Source: Paracoccus alcaliphilus (GTDB lineage: Bacteria; Pseudomonadota; Alphaproteobacteria; Rhodobacterales; Rhodobacteraceae). Taken from it: a DNA stretch of 64,000 nucleotides. Shown here in pieces: positions 40,482-48,519 of the stretch (within the stretch, counting starts at the first letter, position 1; every line of letters starts with the position of its first letter). A program made the position numbers and the translations under genes. The notes under the pieces are model-generated. The model had not been told where the DNA came from. It searched no databases and saw only the letters and a program-made list of their open reading frames with translations. Location: positions 1,560,001 to 1,624,000 of the forward strand of contig NZ_CP067124.1 in the NCBI RefSeq assembly GCF_028553725.1, in the 5' to 3' direction.

Positions 40482-41138
40482 TCAGGTATTTTCGGGCTTG
40501 AAGCGCAGCAGGCGCAGCGCGTTCAGGGTCTGGACCATTTGCCGGTCGCCGGTCGGCACCTTGCCCAGCTTGCGCTGAACGCGCCTGATCGCTGGCGGCA
40601 GTTCCCATTCCTTGAAGGGAGCTCCGTTCCGGAGTGCGTCGGGCTTGCGGGCCAGGACCGGAATGTAGTGCAGCGGATCGTAGATGGCCTTGTCGCGACC
40701 GAAGGCGCGTTCGTGCTGCCCGACGATCTTGCCGTCCTGCCAGAACTCGACGCGCTCGGCATAGGCGCGGATCTCAACCGGGCGGCCGACGGCACGCCCG
40801 TCGACCGAGTAGCGGTTCTTATCGAAGCGCACGAGACAGGTCTTGGAGACCGAGGCCGGCACGGCATGGAAGCCGTCGAAGGGACCGACATAGGGCACCA
40901 GACTCGGCCGCTCGTCCTGGAATACCTCCCAGATGGTGCGCTCGCGCAGCTCGGGATGCCGATGGGACTTCGCCCATGCGACACAGCGGTCCTCGAGCCA
41001 GACGTTGAGCTCCTCGTAGCTCTTGAACCGCGGACGTGGGACGAAGAACCGCCGCCGGACAACACCAACCTGGTTCTCGACTTGTCCCTTCTCCCACGGC
41101 CTGCACACGGCCATCTGCCATGCGATGCCGGTGGCCAT
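40482..41138 (-). pseudogene. IS21-family transposase IstA, C-terminal fragment
   Basis: The frame reads WEKGQVENQVGVVRRRFF, PRPRFKSYEELNVWLEDRC and RYSVDGRAVGRPVEIRAYAERVE (seen in parts), the C-terminal half of IstA including the tail that contacts DNA. The DDE core upstream is absent. The fragment joins IS701-type sequence at about 41105-41138, and no istB follows, so the element is dead. Confidence 0.82.
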
Positions 41139-41502
41139 CAGCGATGCGGACGCGGGTTGCGGCGAACTGGCAAGTCAGCCTGCCTTTGGTCCCGCGCCGC
41201 CAACTGACCTTCCGCCATTTTTCGTCCCCCAGCATCTGCTCGGCGGAAACGGCAACGCGATCGGGGAGGTGATATTTGCGGCGCCGACCGCGCCCGGCCT
41301 GGGGAAAGACCAGCCCGACATCTGCCGGATAGACGTTCTGGCGCCGCGACAGGCCGGCAGCCCAGGCGAGGCCCCGCGCGCTCAGAGCCTGGCGGAAAGG
41401 CCCGCTCGATTCGTAACCCGCATCGGCCAGCACACAGCTGAAGCGAAGCGCCACCTGCGGCGCCAAGGCCATGTCGTCGGGCGCAAGCGGGTGTGGGTTC
41501 AC
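41134..41502 (-). pseudogene. IS701-family transposase fragment
   Basis: The 123-residue stretch reads VLADAGYESSGPFRQAL, GLSRRQNVYPADV, GRGRRRKYHLPD and EKWRKVSWRRGTKGRL, an internal block of IS701-type DDE transposases with one catalytic Asp (LADAGY). Both ends of the ~430-residue protein are missing. It is fused head-on to the IstA fragment. Confidence 0.75.
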
Positions 41503-41646
41503 ATCGGTTCAGAGAGCTGCATGCGCTCGAGCCCCGGGACTGAATCTTCCTGCCTTGAACTTCGAAGTCCGTGTCGCCTACTCCTCGTCGATCGCTCACC
41601 CCGGCCTTTCGGCCATGCCGTGCCGTCGCCCCTTTCCGGGCTCGGG

Positions 41647-42660
41647 TCACGCCATTCTGTAATCCTGTTCTTTTGTCGTCAGCGCCCAGATCATCCGGGC
41701 CATCTTGTTCGCCAGCGCAACGGCCGCGACCATCTTCGGCTTGCGCATCACCAGCGCGGCCAGCCAACGGTTCGCGCTGCCCCCCTTGCGGACGACCCAG
41801 CGGATCACACTCATGGCGCCGACGATCAGCAGGCGGCGGATATCGGTCTGCCCCATTTTGCTGACCGAACCCAGTCTGGTTTTTCCACCCGTCGACCTCT
41901 GTCTCGGCACCAGGCCGAGCCAAGCGGCGAAGTTGCGCCCACTGTCGAACGTGGCAAGATCCGGTGCGAATGCCGCAACAGCTCCGGCGGTGACCGGGCC
42001 GATCCCGGGGATGGTGCACAGCCGACGAAGTTGCGTATCTGTCCTTGATGCGGCCTCGAGCTCCTCCGCCAGTCGTCCGATCACCTCTGTCAGCCTCGCG
42101 ATCTGCTCGACGTAGATCGCGCCCATCTCCCGGACAGGACTTGGCACATCGCTGGCCGGATCTGCCAGTGCATTCTCCAGAACCTTCAGGCTCGCGGGCC
42201 CCTTCGGCGCCACCAGCCCGAACTCGGCCAGATGTCCGCGGAGGGCGTTGATGAGCTGCGTGCGCTGCCTGACCAAGCATTGATGCGTCCGAAACGCCAC
42301 TGCGCGGCCCTGCGTCTCGGCACTCTTCACGGCCACGAACCGCATGGTCGGGCGCGACGCGGCCTCGGCGATGGCTTCGGCATCCGCCTTGTCGTTTTTC
42401 TGTCGTTTCACGAACGGTTTCACATACACCGCTGGCACCAGACGCACCTCGTGACCGTGGGACTGCGCCACCCGGCCCCAGTAATGCGACGTGGCGCAGG
42501 CCTCCATCGCCACCACGCAGGCCGACTGTTCGGCAAGGAGATTCGTCAGACGGGTCCGCGACAGCACACGGTTATATAGAACCGCCCCATCCAGCCCGAT
42601 CGCGCAGACCTGGAAACTGCCCTTCGCCAAGTCGATCGCCAACATGCTGATCGTTGTCAT
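41647..42660 (-). CDS. IS110-family transposase (IS1111-like), intact
   Basis: The protein has about 337 residues. The N-terminal DEDD domain reads MLAIDLAKGSFQVCAI (first Asp), VVAMEACATSHYWG (Glu) and KNDKADAEAIAEA (Asp pair). The C-terminal transposase-20 domain has LCTIPGIGPVTAGAV with a catalytic serine region further on (STGGKTRLGSVSKMG). Two tandem ATGs (42663 and 42660) can start it. IS110 transposases work with a guide RNA encoded in the element ends, so the flanks at 41503-41646 and 42664-42860 may hold it. Confidence 0.88.
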   Translation of the reverse strand: MTTISMLAIDLAKGSFQVCAIGLDGAVLYNRVLSRTRLTNLLAEQSACVVAMEACATSHYWGRVAQSHGHEVRLVPAVYVKPFVKRQKNDKADAEAIAEAASRPTMRFVAVKSAETQGRAVAFRTHQCLVRQRTQLINALRGHLAEFGLVAPKGPASLKVLENALADPASDVPSPVREMGAIYVEQIARLTEVIGRLAEELEAASRTDTQLRRLCTIPGIGPVTAGAVAAFAPDLATFDSGRNFAAWLGLVPRQRSTGGKTRLGSVSKMGQTDIRRLLIVGAMSVIRWVVRKGGSANRWLAALVMRKPKMVAAVALANKMARMIWALTTKEQDYRMA

Positions 42661-42860
42661 CATTGATGTGCCCTCCGTTCGGTTTCGATGCAACCATCAT
42701 GGCATAAGAGATGCCGATGGGTGGGGACATCCACATGGAGTAATCGCGGGAGCGATTCGCCCTTGATCAAGTTGTGTTTTGGGGGTGGCTGCTCCCCGAT
42801 AGGATGGAAATACGGGCTCACGACTGGACGCCGGGCCCACACATCGAATGGAGAACAGCC

Positions 42861-43888
42861 ATGGAAGAATATATCGGTCTGGACGTGTCCATGAAAGAGA
42901 CGGCGGTGTCGATCCGCCGTGATGGCAAGCGCGTCTGGCGTGGGAAATGCGCCTCTGACCCAAAAGTCATTGCCAACGTGATCCGCAAGCGAGCGCCGGT
43001 CGCAAAGCGCGTGGTGTTCGAGACCGGCCCCATGTCGATTTGGTTCTATCATGCGCTTTGTGCCGAAGGGTTGCCCGCGATCTGCATTGATGCCCGGCAT
43101 GCCAAAGCGGCACTCGACATGGCACCGAACAAGACGGATGCGAATGACGCCGATGGTCTGGCCCATCTCGCTGAGGCGGGATTTTATCGTGAAGTGCGTG
43201 TAAAGGAGTTCGACAGCATGCTGACGCGCTCGCTCGTCGCCGCGCGCAGTCGGCTGGTTCGTATCATTACCGAGCTTTCCAACCATATCCGCGGGGTGAT
43301 GAAAACATTCGGCCTGCTCGTTCCCGCTGGAAAAGGAAGCACATTCGAGAACAATGTACGAAACCTGCTTGACGATCATGCGCCCCTTGCCGGCATTATC
43401 TTGCCGCTTCTGGACAGCTGGCTGATCATTCGCAGACGTATGGCGGAACTGGGGCGTCGGTTGGTCCTGCATGCGCAGCAAAACCAGGCTTGCCGTATCC
43501 TCATGTCAATTCCCGGCATCGGCGCAATCACGGCCACCTCTTTCGCCGCAGCGATCGAAGATCCGGGCAACTTCAGAAAATCACGGTCTGTGGGTGCTTG
43601 GATAGGGCTGACGACGCGCCGCTACCAATCTGGAGAAGTGGATTATGACGGCCATATATCTCGACGCGGCGACAATCATCTGCGGGGACTGCTCTATGAA
43701 GCAGCGGCGGTCATTCTGACACGTAGCGCAACCGACAGCAGCTTGCGCAGATGGGGTCTCGGGCTGCGAGAGAGAGAGTTGGCTTCAAACGAGCTGCAGT
43801 GGCGGTGGCACGCAAACTGGCGGTGATCATGCATACGATGCTCAAGACCGGCGAACTCTTCGATCCGAAGGCGGGACAGGCATTGTGA
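42861..43888 (+). pseudogene. IS110-family transposase with GA-repeat frameshift
   Basis: From MEEYIGLDVSMKE the frame carries a complete DEDD domain (FETGPMSIW, NKTDANDADGLAHL) and the IPGIGAITATSFAA domain. At the run of GA dinucleotides (43768-43778) the annotated frame turns into a short unrelated end stopping at 43826. Removing one GA unit restores RERVGFKRAAVAVARKL and a normal tail, KTGELFDPKAGQAL, to the stop at 43888. It is a different IS110 type from its neighbour, which points the other way. Confidence 0.82.
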
Positions 43889-44119
43889 CATCTACGGGAT
43901 AGCGTTCAGTGTCTGAGCGCTAGAGGCGTCCCGACCGGGACGTGGGCAGAGCCATTCCGTTGATGCGGTTGCACCGTCGATCCGGCGAAGTGCGTCATCC
44001 ACATTGAAGGCTCGGTCGCGAAGCTCCATCATGCGGCGACCGATGTCGACCGCGAAGACAACCATGCAGCCGGTCGTGTCGTTTTAAAAGAGCCGCCGCT
44101 TGACGCAACGCTTGCGATT

Positions 44120-44275
44120 AGACAACCGCATCAGTACACCCTGCTCTGCGCCTGCGGTCACAACATCCGAAAGATCCTCGCCCATATCAGGGCTCTTTGG
44201 GCCGTCGTCATCCGCTTCATCCGCGCCATCGTTGAGCGAACAGACGGATCCCTCCGGGGACTCACCGCAGCATAA
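44120..44275 (+). pseudogene. Probable transposase C-terminal remnant
   Basis: A frame without a start reads TLLCACGHNIRKILAHIRAL and ends at TAA 44273-44275. The NIRKILAHxRAL pattern resembles the C-terminal tail of IS5/IS1182-type transposases. The rest of the 43.9-44.4 kb gap shows no gene. Confidence 0.35.
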
Positions 44276-44391
44276 CCGCCTTGTTCAGCGGCGACTCTAT
44301 GAGGCGGCGGCCTTCCAATCCTTCGCGCAACGTCGCAAGGTATGCCCCGGGCCAAGATGCCTGCCCTGGTTTCCGCTTCCCGAGAACGATC

Positions 44392-45279
44392 ATGACCAAT
44401 ACGCCGGATTTGCTACGACTGATCGCGACAGTCTTCATCGCGGTGACCTGCGTGGTCATCGGAGATACGGCGGGAAAACTGCTGACCGGCGGCGGGGTGG
44501 ATCCCTTTATCGTGGCATGGTCGCGATTTTTCCTGGCCGCGCTGATGCTGCTTCCGTTCAGCGGATTGACCCGGCAGGAATTGCCCGCCTTGCTGGACTG
44601 GCGCGTCCTGCTGCGGGCGGGGCTTATCGCCAGCGGCATATGCTGCATCCTGACGGCCCTAAAGACGGAACCCATCGCCAATGTCTTCGGCGCCTTCTTC
44701 GTCGGCCCGGTCGTGTCCTATGTTCTGGCGATCCTGTTTCTGGGCGAGAGGCCATCGTTACAAAGAAGTCTCTTGCTGGGACTTGGCTTCGCGGGCGTGA
44801 TGCTGGTGGTCAAACCCGGTTTCGGCAGTTCCGCCGGCATGGGCTTCGCCCTGGCGGCGGGAACGTTCTACGGCGCCTATCTGGTCATGACCCGTACCCT
44901 GGCGGGAACATTCCGGCCGCGATTCCTGCTGATCTCGCAACTGCTGATCGGGGCCGTGGTCTTGACGCCCCTCGGGTTGCAAGCCTATTTTCCCCTGCCG
45001 GACATGTCCTTGCTGGTGCTGCTTCTGGTCAGCGCCGTCGGTTCGGCCTTGGGCAACTTCCTGCTGGTCATGGCCAGCAGGAAGGCCGAGGCCAGCCTGA
45101 TCGCGCCTCTGGTCTACAGCCAGCTGATTTCGGCCACGGCGCTGGGGATCGTCGTCTTCGGCGAATGGCCCGATCTGGTTTCGCTGGCCGGTCTGGCGCT
45201 GATCGCGGTATCGGGACTGGGCTCGCTGCTGGTTCACCAGCGTGCGGGCAAGGCGCGGCTGTCCGGGACGGGCGCCTAG
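44392..45279 (+). CDS. EamA-family (DMT) transporter
   Basis: The 295-residue protein has ten predicted membrane helices in two EamA halves. The first half carries GGVDPFIVAWSRFFLAALML (seen as VAWSRFFLAALM) and the second GFALAAGTFYGAYLVMTRTLAG (seen as FYGAYLVMTR). It is a drug/metabolite exporter-type carrier with unknown substrate. A start at MTNTPDLLRL is preferred over an in-frame ATG at 44281. It is the first intact gene after the insertion-sequence region and converges on the ArsR gene. Confidence 0.85.
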   Translation: MTNTPDLLRLIATVFIAVTCVVIGDTAGKLLTGGGVDPFIVAWSRFFLAALMLLPFSGLTRQELPALLDWRVLLRAGLIASGICCILTALKTEPIANVFGAFFVGPVVSYVLAILFLGERPSLQRSLLLGLGFAGVMLVVKPGFGSSAGMGFALAAGTFYGAYLVMTRTLAGTFRPRFLLISQLLIGAVVLTPLGLQAYFPLPDMSLLVLLLVSAVGSALGNFLLVMASRKAEASLIAPLVYSQLISATALGIVVFGEWPDLVSLAGLALIAVSGLGSLLVHQRAGKARLSGTGA

Positions 45280-45287
45280 ATCCGCGC

Positions 45288-45626
45288 TCAGCTTTCGTGA
45301 TCCTCTTCGGCGATATGGGTGGCCATGTCCCGCAGGACATGGCTGACATGGTGGTCGGCGATCTCGTAGAAGATCTGCCTGGATTGCCGTAGCCCCTTTA
45401 CCAGCCGCGCGCCGCGCAGCAGGCGCAGATGGTGGCTGACCAGCGAGACCGACAGGTCAAGCCGTTCGCCGATATCGCTGACTGGGATCGGCCCGTCCAG
45501 GCAGCACAGCACGATCCGCAGCCGCGACGGATCGCCCAGCAGGCGAAAGGTCTCGGCCAGGATCGTCACCTCGTTCCGGGACAGTGAGACGGGCCGGTTG
45601 CAGTCAGGCCCTGTGGCGGCGTCCAT
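45288..45626 (-). CDS. ArsR/SmtB-family metal-sensing repressor (alpha-5 site type)
   Basis: The 112-residue winged-helix protein has the recognition region SVSLVSHHLRLLRGARLV. In its last helix it has D-x-H-x10-H-x2-E (ADHHVSHVLRDMATHIAEE), the alpha-5 metal site of SmtB/CzrA/NmtR-type sensors for zinc, cobalt or nickel. There is no alpha-3 CVC motif, so arsenic sensing is unlikely. It may repress the convergent transporter region or its own promoter. An inverted repeat lies 74 bases upstream. Confidence 0.85.
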   Translation of the reverse strand: MDAATGPDCNRPVSLSRNEVTILAETFRLLGDPSRLRIVLCCLDGPIPVSDIGERLDLSVSLVSHHLRLLRGARLVKGLRQSRQIFYEIADHHVSHVLRDMATHIAEEDHES

Positions 45627-45699
45627 GTTTCACATGCTTTTGATCGCGTGGGTAAAGGAAATCTAGCGATGGTGAAGGCAAAGCGCAATGAAGTCGAAC

Positions 45700-45734
45700 T
45701 TCCATTGCGGTTATGCATATGATTTCCAATGGAA
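45700..45734. promoter_or_regulatory. Inverted repeat upstream of the ArsR gene
   Basis: TTCCATTG (45700-45707) and CAATGGAA (45727-45734) are perfect eight-base arms 19 bases apart, in an AT-rich stretch. It lies upstream of both the ArsR gene and the copper cluster and could be an operator. The spacing is longer than usual for a single ArsR site. Confidence 0.4.
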
Positions 45735-45811
45735 TCTGTCCTTGCACCAGAGCGAGCGGCTTCGGCCATACCTGTCTTTCCCGGCGCCTCGCGTTTCCGG
45801 CCGCTGACCCC

Positions 45812-45842
45812 TTGGCCTTCCAACGGTGGGAAGCCCTACATC
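45812..45842 (+). promoter_or_regulatory. CueR/HmrR-type copper promoter
   Basis: TTGGCC (-35) and TACATC (-10) are separated by 19 bases, the over-long spacer typical of MerR-family promoters. The spacer holds the dyad CTTCC-N7-GGAAG, matching the centre of CueR/HmrR operators. It points at the metal-chaperone gene start at 45876. The matching regulator gene lies at 47231. Confidence 0.65.
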
Positions 45843-45875
45843 AGGAACCTGAAACGCAAATCAGGAGGGTTTTTC

Positions 45876-45992
45876 ATGAAATTCCACGTTTCCGACATGG
45901 CCTGCGGCGGCTGCGCGCGCTCGGTCGCCGCGGCCATCGCCGTGCTGGACGCGCAGGCGAAGGTCAAGGCGGATACCGCATTGCGGACCATC
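45876..45992 (+). pseudogene. Heavy-metal-associated (CopZ-like) chaperone, 5' fragment
   Basis: An AGGAGGG site precedes MKFHVSDMACGGCARSVAAA, with the copper-binding CxxC (GGC reads as CGGC). Similarity to the ~65-residue HMA fold ends after about 39 residues (KADTALRTI). Beyond that the frame is unrelated, because the end of a DUF305 gene has been joined to it. The second half of the fold is missing. Confidence 0.75.
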
Positions 45993-46056
45993 TGGTCGAC
46001 ACCACACCGGCACCAGCGGGGCCGACAGCCCCTCGACCGTTACCTATGTCGAGGGG

Positions 46057-46281
46057 ATGGAGAAGATGCACCAGGAAATGATGATCGACTATACCGGCGA
46101 TGCCGATGTCGATTTCATGCGTGGCATGATCCCGCATCATCAGGGCGCCATCGACATGGCGCGAATCGGATTGGAGCATGGCACGGACCCGCAGGTGCGC
46201 CAACTGGCCGAGGAGGTGATCGAGGCACGGGAGGCCGAAATCGCCATGATGCGCAAATGGCTGGCGGATCGCGGACAATAG
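46057..46281 (+). pseudogene. DUF305 protein, N-terminally truncated
   Basis: The 74-residue frame reads MEKMHQEMMIDYTGDADVDF, MIPHHQGAIDMARI and EIAMMRKWL, the core of DUF305 with its His-rich motif, which binds copper in CopM. The same frame without a start runs back to about 46024. The signal peptide of intact family members is missing, so even if it is translated from 46057 it would stay in the cytoplasm. It was fused to the HMA fragment by a deletion. Confidence 0.7.
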
Positions 46282-46442
46282 GCGCGAACCAGACGGGGCC
46301 GGCTTGCAGGGCCGACCATTCCTGCCCGCGGGTGAGCATCTGGGAAACCGCTTCCCGCCGGACCGATTGTCTTTGGACGAGGGGCCGCTCACCCGAACAT
46401 GATCGCCAGCCTGCCGCGCGGCGATCCTGAAAGGAGAAGATC

Positions 46443-47215
46443 ATGGCAGAGACCCCGAAACGCGCCGAACTTTACCGGATGGTGACCGCGGAACATACCT
46501 GCCCCTTCGGGCTGAAATCGCTCGACCTGCTGAAGCGCGAGGGCTACGAGGTTGAGGATCACTACCTGACCGACCGGGCTGCGAGGGACGCCTTCAAGGC
46601 GCAACATGGTGTCGAGACCACGCCCCAGAGTTTCATCGACGGAAAACGCATCGGCGGCTATGACGACCTTCTGGCCTTCTTCGGCAAGCAGGTGCAGGAC
46701 AAGGGCGCCCCGACCTACCGGCCGGTGATCGCGCTTCTCGCGATGGCCGCGGTGATGGCGTTGGCGACAAGCTGGGCCGCTCTCGGCAGCCTGGTGACGG
46801 TGCAGGCGGCGGAATGGTTCGTCGCCATCGCCATGTGCCTGCTGGCGCTGCAGAAGCTGAAGGATGTCGAGGGCTTCTCGACCATGTTCTTGAACTACCA
46901 CCTGCTGGCGCAGCGATGGGTGCGCTATGGCTATGTCTATCCCTTCGCCGAGGCGCTGGCGGGCATCCTGATGGTCGCGGGCGCGATGATGTGGCTGTCT
47001 GGCTGTCGATCCCGGTCGCGCTGTTCATCGGCACGGTGGGTGCGGTATCGGTTTTCAAGGCGGTCTATATCGACAAGCGCGAGTTGAAATGCGCCTGTGT
47101 CGGTGGCGACAGCAACGTGCCTTTGGGCTTCGTGTCGCTGACCGAGAACCTGATGATGGTCGCCATGGCGCTGTGGATGCTGCTCAAGCCGATGGGCGTC
47201 GGACTGGGTCATTAG
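46443..47215 (+). pseudogene. Glutaredoxin-MauE fusion protein, frameshifted by an 8-bp duplication
   Basis: The first part has a glutaredoxin domain (HTCPFGLKSLDLL, with CPFG; TTPQSFIDGKRIGG) and then MauE-type membrane helices (about 90-185). At 46992-47007 the eight bases TGGCTGTC occur twice in a row. This shifts the frame to a premature stop at 47087. Removing one copy restores MMWLSIPVALFIGTVGA, KCACVGGDSNVPLGF and a normal end at 47215. The intact form, about 254 residues, would be a membrane redox protein of the kind often found beside copper genes. Confidence 0.85.
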
Positions 47216-47230
47216 GGAAGAAATGGCAGG

Positions 47231-47665
47231 ATGAATATCAGTCAGGCGGCGAAAGCCTCGGGCGTATCGGCCAAGATGATCCGCTATTACGAGCAGACCG
47301 GTCTGATCCCCCCGGCGGATCGCACCGTCTCGGGCTATCGCGACTATTCCGGCAAGGACGTGCATATGCTGCGCTTCATCCGCCGGGCGCGCGACCTCGG
47401 TTTTTCCGTGGCAGAGATCGACGGATTGCTGGGCCTCTGGTGCGACAAGTCACGCCAAAACAGCGAGGTCAAGAGCATCGCCCGCGACCATATCGCCGCG
47501 CGGGTGAGCAATATCCGCAACCTCCAGGAGATGACGGGAACGCTGAAGGACCTCGTCCGCTCCTGCCGGGGCGATCACCGCCCGGACTGCCCGATCCTCG
47601 AACGACTGGAGACGGATCAGCCGGATGAAGACCTGACCATCCGCCCACGAAGCGGCGCCGTCTGA
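47231..47665 (+). CDS. hmrR: HmrR/CueR-family copper-responsive regulator
   Basis: The 144-residue MerR-type protein has the helix-turn-helix ISQAAKASGVSAKMIRYYE (seen as MIRYYEQTGLI), the dimerisation helix and the copper loop with Cys112 and Cys120 in CRGDHRPDCPIL, the spacing that marks Cu(I)/Ag(I) sensors. It probably activates the 19-base-spacer promoter at 45812. It lies 15 bases after the glutaredoxin-MauE gene and appears intact, while most of its likely targets here are broken. Confidence 0.9.
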   Translation: MNISQAAKASGVSAKMIRYYEQTGLIPPADRTVSGYRDYSGKDVHMLRFIRRARDLGFSVAEIDGLLGLWCDKSRQNSEVKSIARDHIAARVSNIRNLQEMTGTLKDLVRSCRGDHRPDCPILERLETDQPDEDLTIRPRSGAV

Positions 47666-47813
47666 ACGACTGCGGTGTCGGGGTTGCCTGAACCTTCTTC
47701 CGGTCGCGCCACGGGGCAGGGCAGGCGAACCGGTTGGCCCGGATGCTGGTCACGCTGACCCACCGGCAAGGCGGACAGGCGCAATAAGTTGAAAGGCGGA
47801 TGATGCGGTTCCT

Positions 47814-48277
47814 CTAGCCATTTGTGTCGGGTGCCGGATTCTTCAGGAATTCGATCATCGGCCCGATATCTTCGTCGGCCAGCCCCTCGAACCTCATGCG
47901 CGAGCCGGGCACAACCCCGTATGGATCGGCCAGGAAGTCGCGAAGCGTCGCTTCGTCCCAGGTCAACCCGCTGTCCCGCATCGCCTGGGAATAGGGGTAA
48001 TCCGTGCTTGCCACGGGCTTGCCGACGATCCCGGTCAGCTGTGGTCCAGAGGTGGCGCGCGCGCCCTCGCCGACCTGATGGCAATGGGCGCAAGGCTCGA
48101 ATATCCGGGCGAAGGTTTCCGGCGGGGGCAACCCCGGTGCCGCCGTCGCCTGCGCGGTTTCCGGCCGGGTTTCGGCGGCGCTGTTATGCGCGGCCGAAAC
48201 CCGGTGACGATCAGCGCGATCCCCGCGCCGAGAATGGCCACAGCGGCGATCCCAAGCAGCAATTTTCGCAAAGCCAC
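47814..48277 (-). pseudogene. Membrane-anchored cytochrome c, frameshifted in a G-run
   Basis: The gene starts MALRKLLLGIAAVAILGAG, a signal anchor, at 48277. The c-type cytochrome part lies in another frame: SAAHNSAAETRPE, then CAHCH (haem motif), GPQLTGIVGKP and a PGSRMRF methionine ligand. Adding one G to the three-base run at 48200-48202 on the minus strand joins both parts into one ~155-residue protein. The intact form would be a small periplasmic electron carrier. Confidence 0.75.
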
Positions 48278-48371
48278 GTCTTCCGTGTTCCTGTCATTCT
48301 TGCCGAGGCACTTCTTCTAACGGATGACATGCAGCCGGCCAACCGCCGCAAGCGACAAAAACCCTGTTGAT

Positions 48372-48388
48372 ATCGACAGCTTGTCGAT
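48372..48388. promoter_or_regulatory. Perfect dyad upstream of the MFS pseudogene
   Basis: ATCGACA and TGTCGAT are perfect seven-base arms around GCT, 132 bases upstream of the MFS start. It has the form of an operator for a TetR-, MarR- or GntR-type repressor, but no such gene is adjacent. Confidence 0.35.
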
Positions 48389-48519
48389 GGGGATCAAACC
48401 CACGGCCAAACCGGAAACCACCGCCAGTCCGGGCTTGACCTTCCAATCGTATTACACCCGCCGGGATTTGGCGCGATTCGCCCCCTTGGCCATCGCGAGA
48501 CAGCAAAAGGAATCCGTTC

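Noticed and set aside
44100..45392. 430-codon plus-strand frame over the EamA gene
   Set aside because: It is a shadow in another frame. The EamA frame has a clean membrane-helix pattern and a family-type start.
48435..48456. TTGACC-TTCC sequence resembling a second copper (CueR) promoter before the MFS gene
   Set aside because: The matching GGAAG arm of the dyad is absent and no -10 at 19-base spacing is seen.
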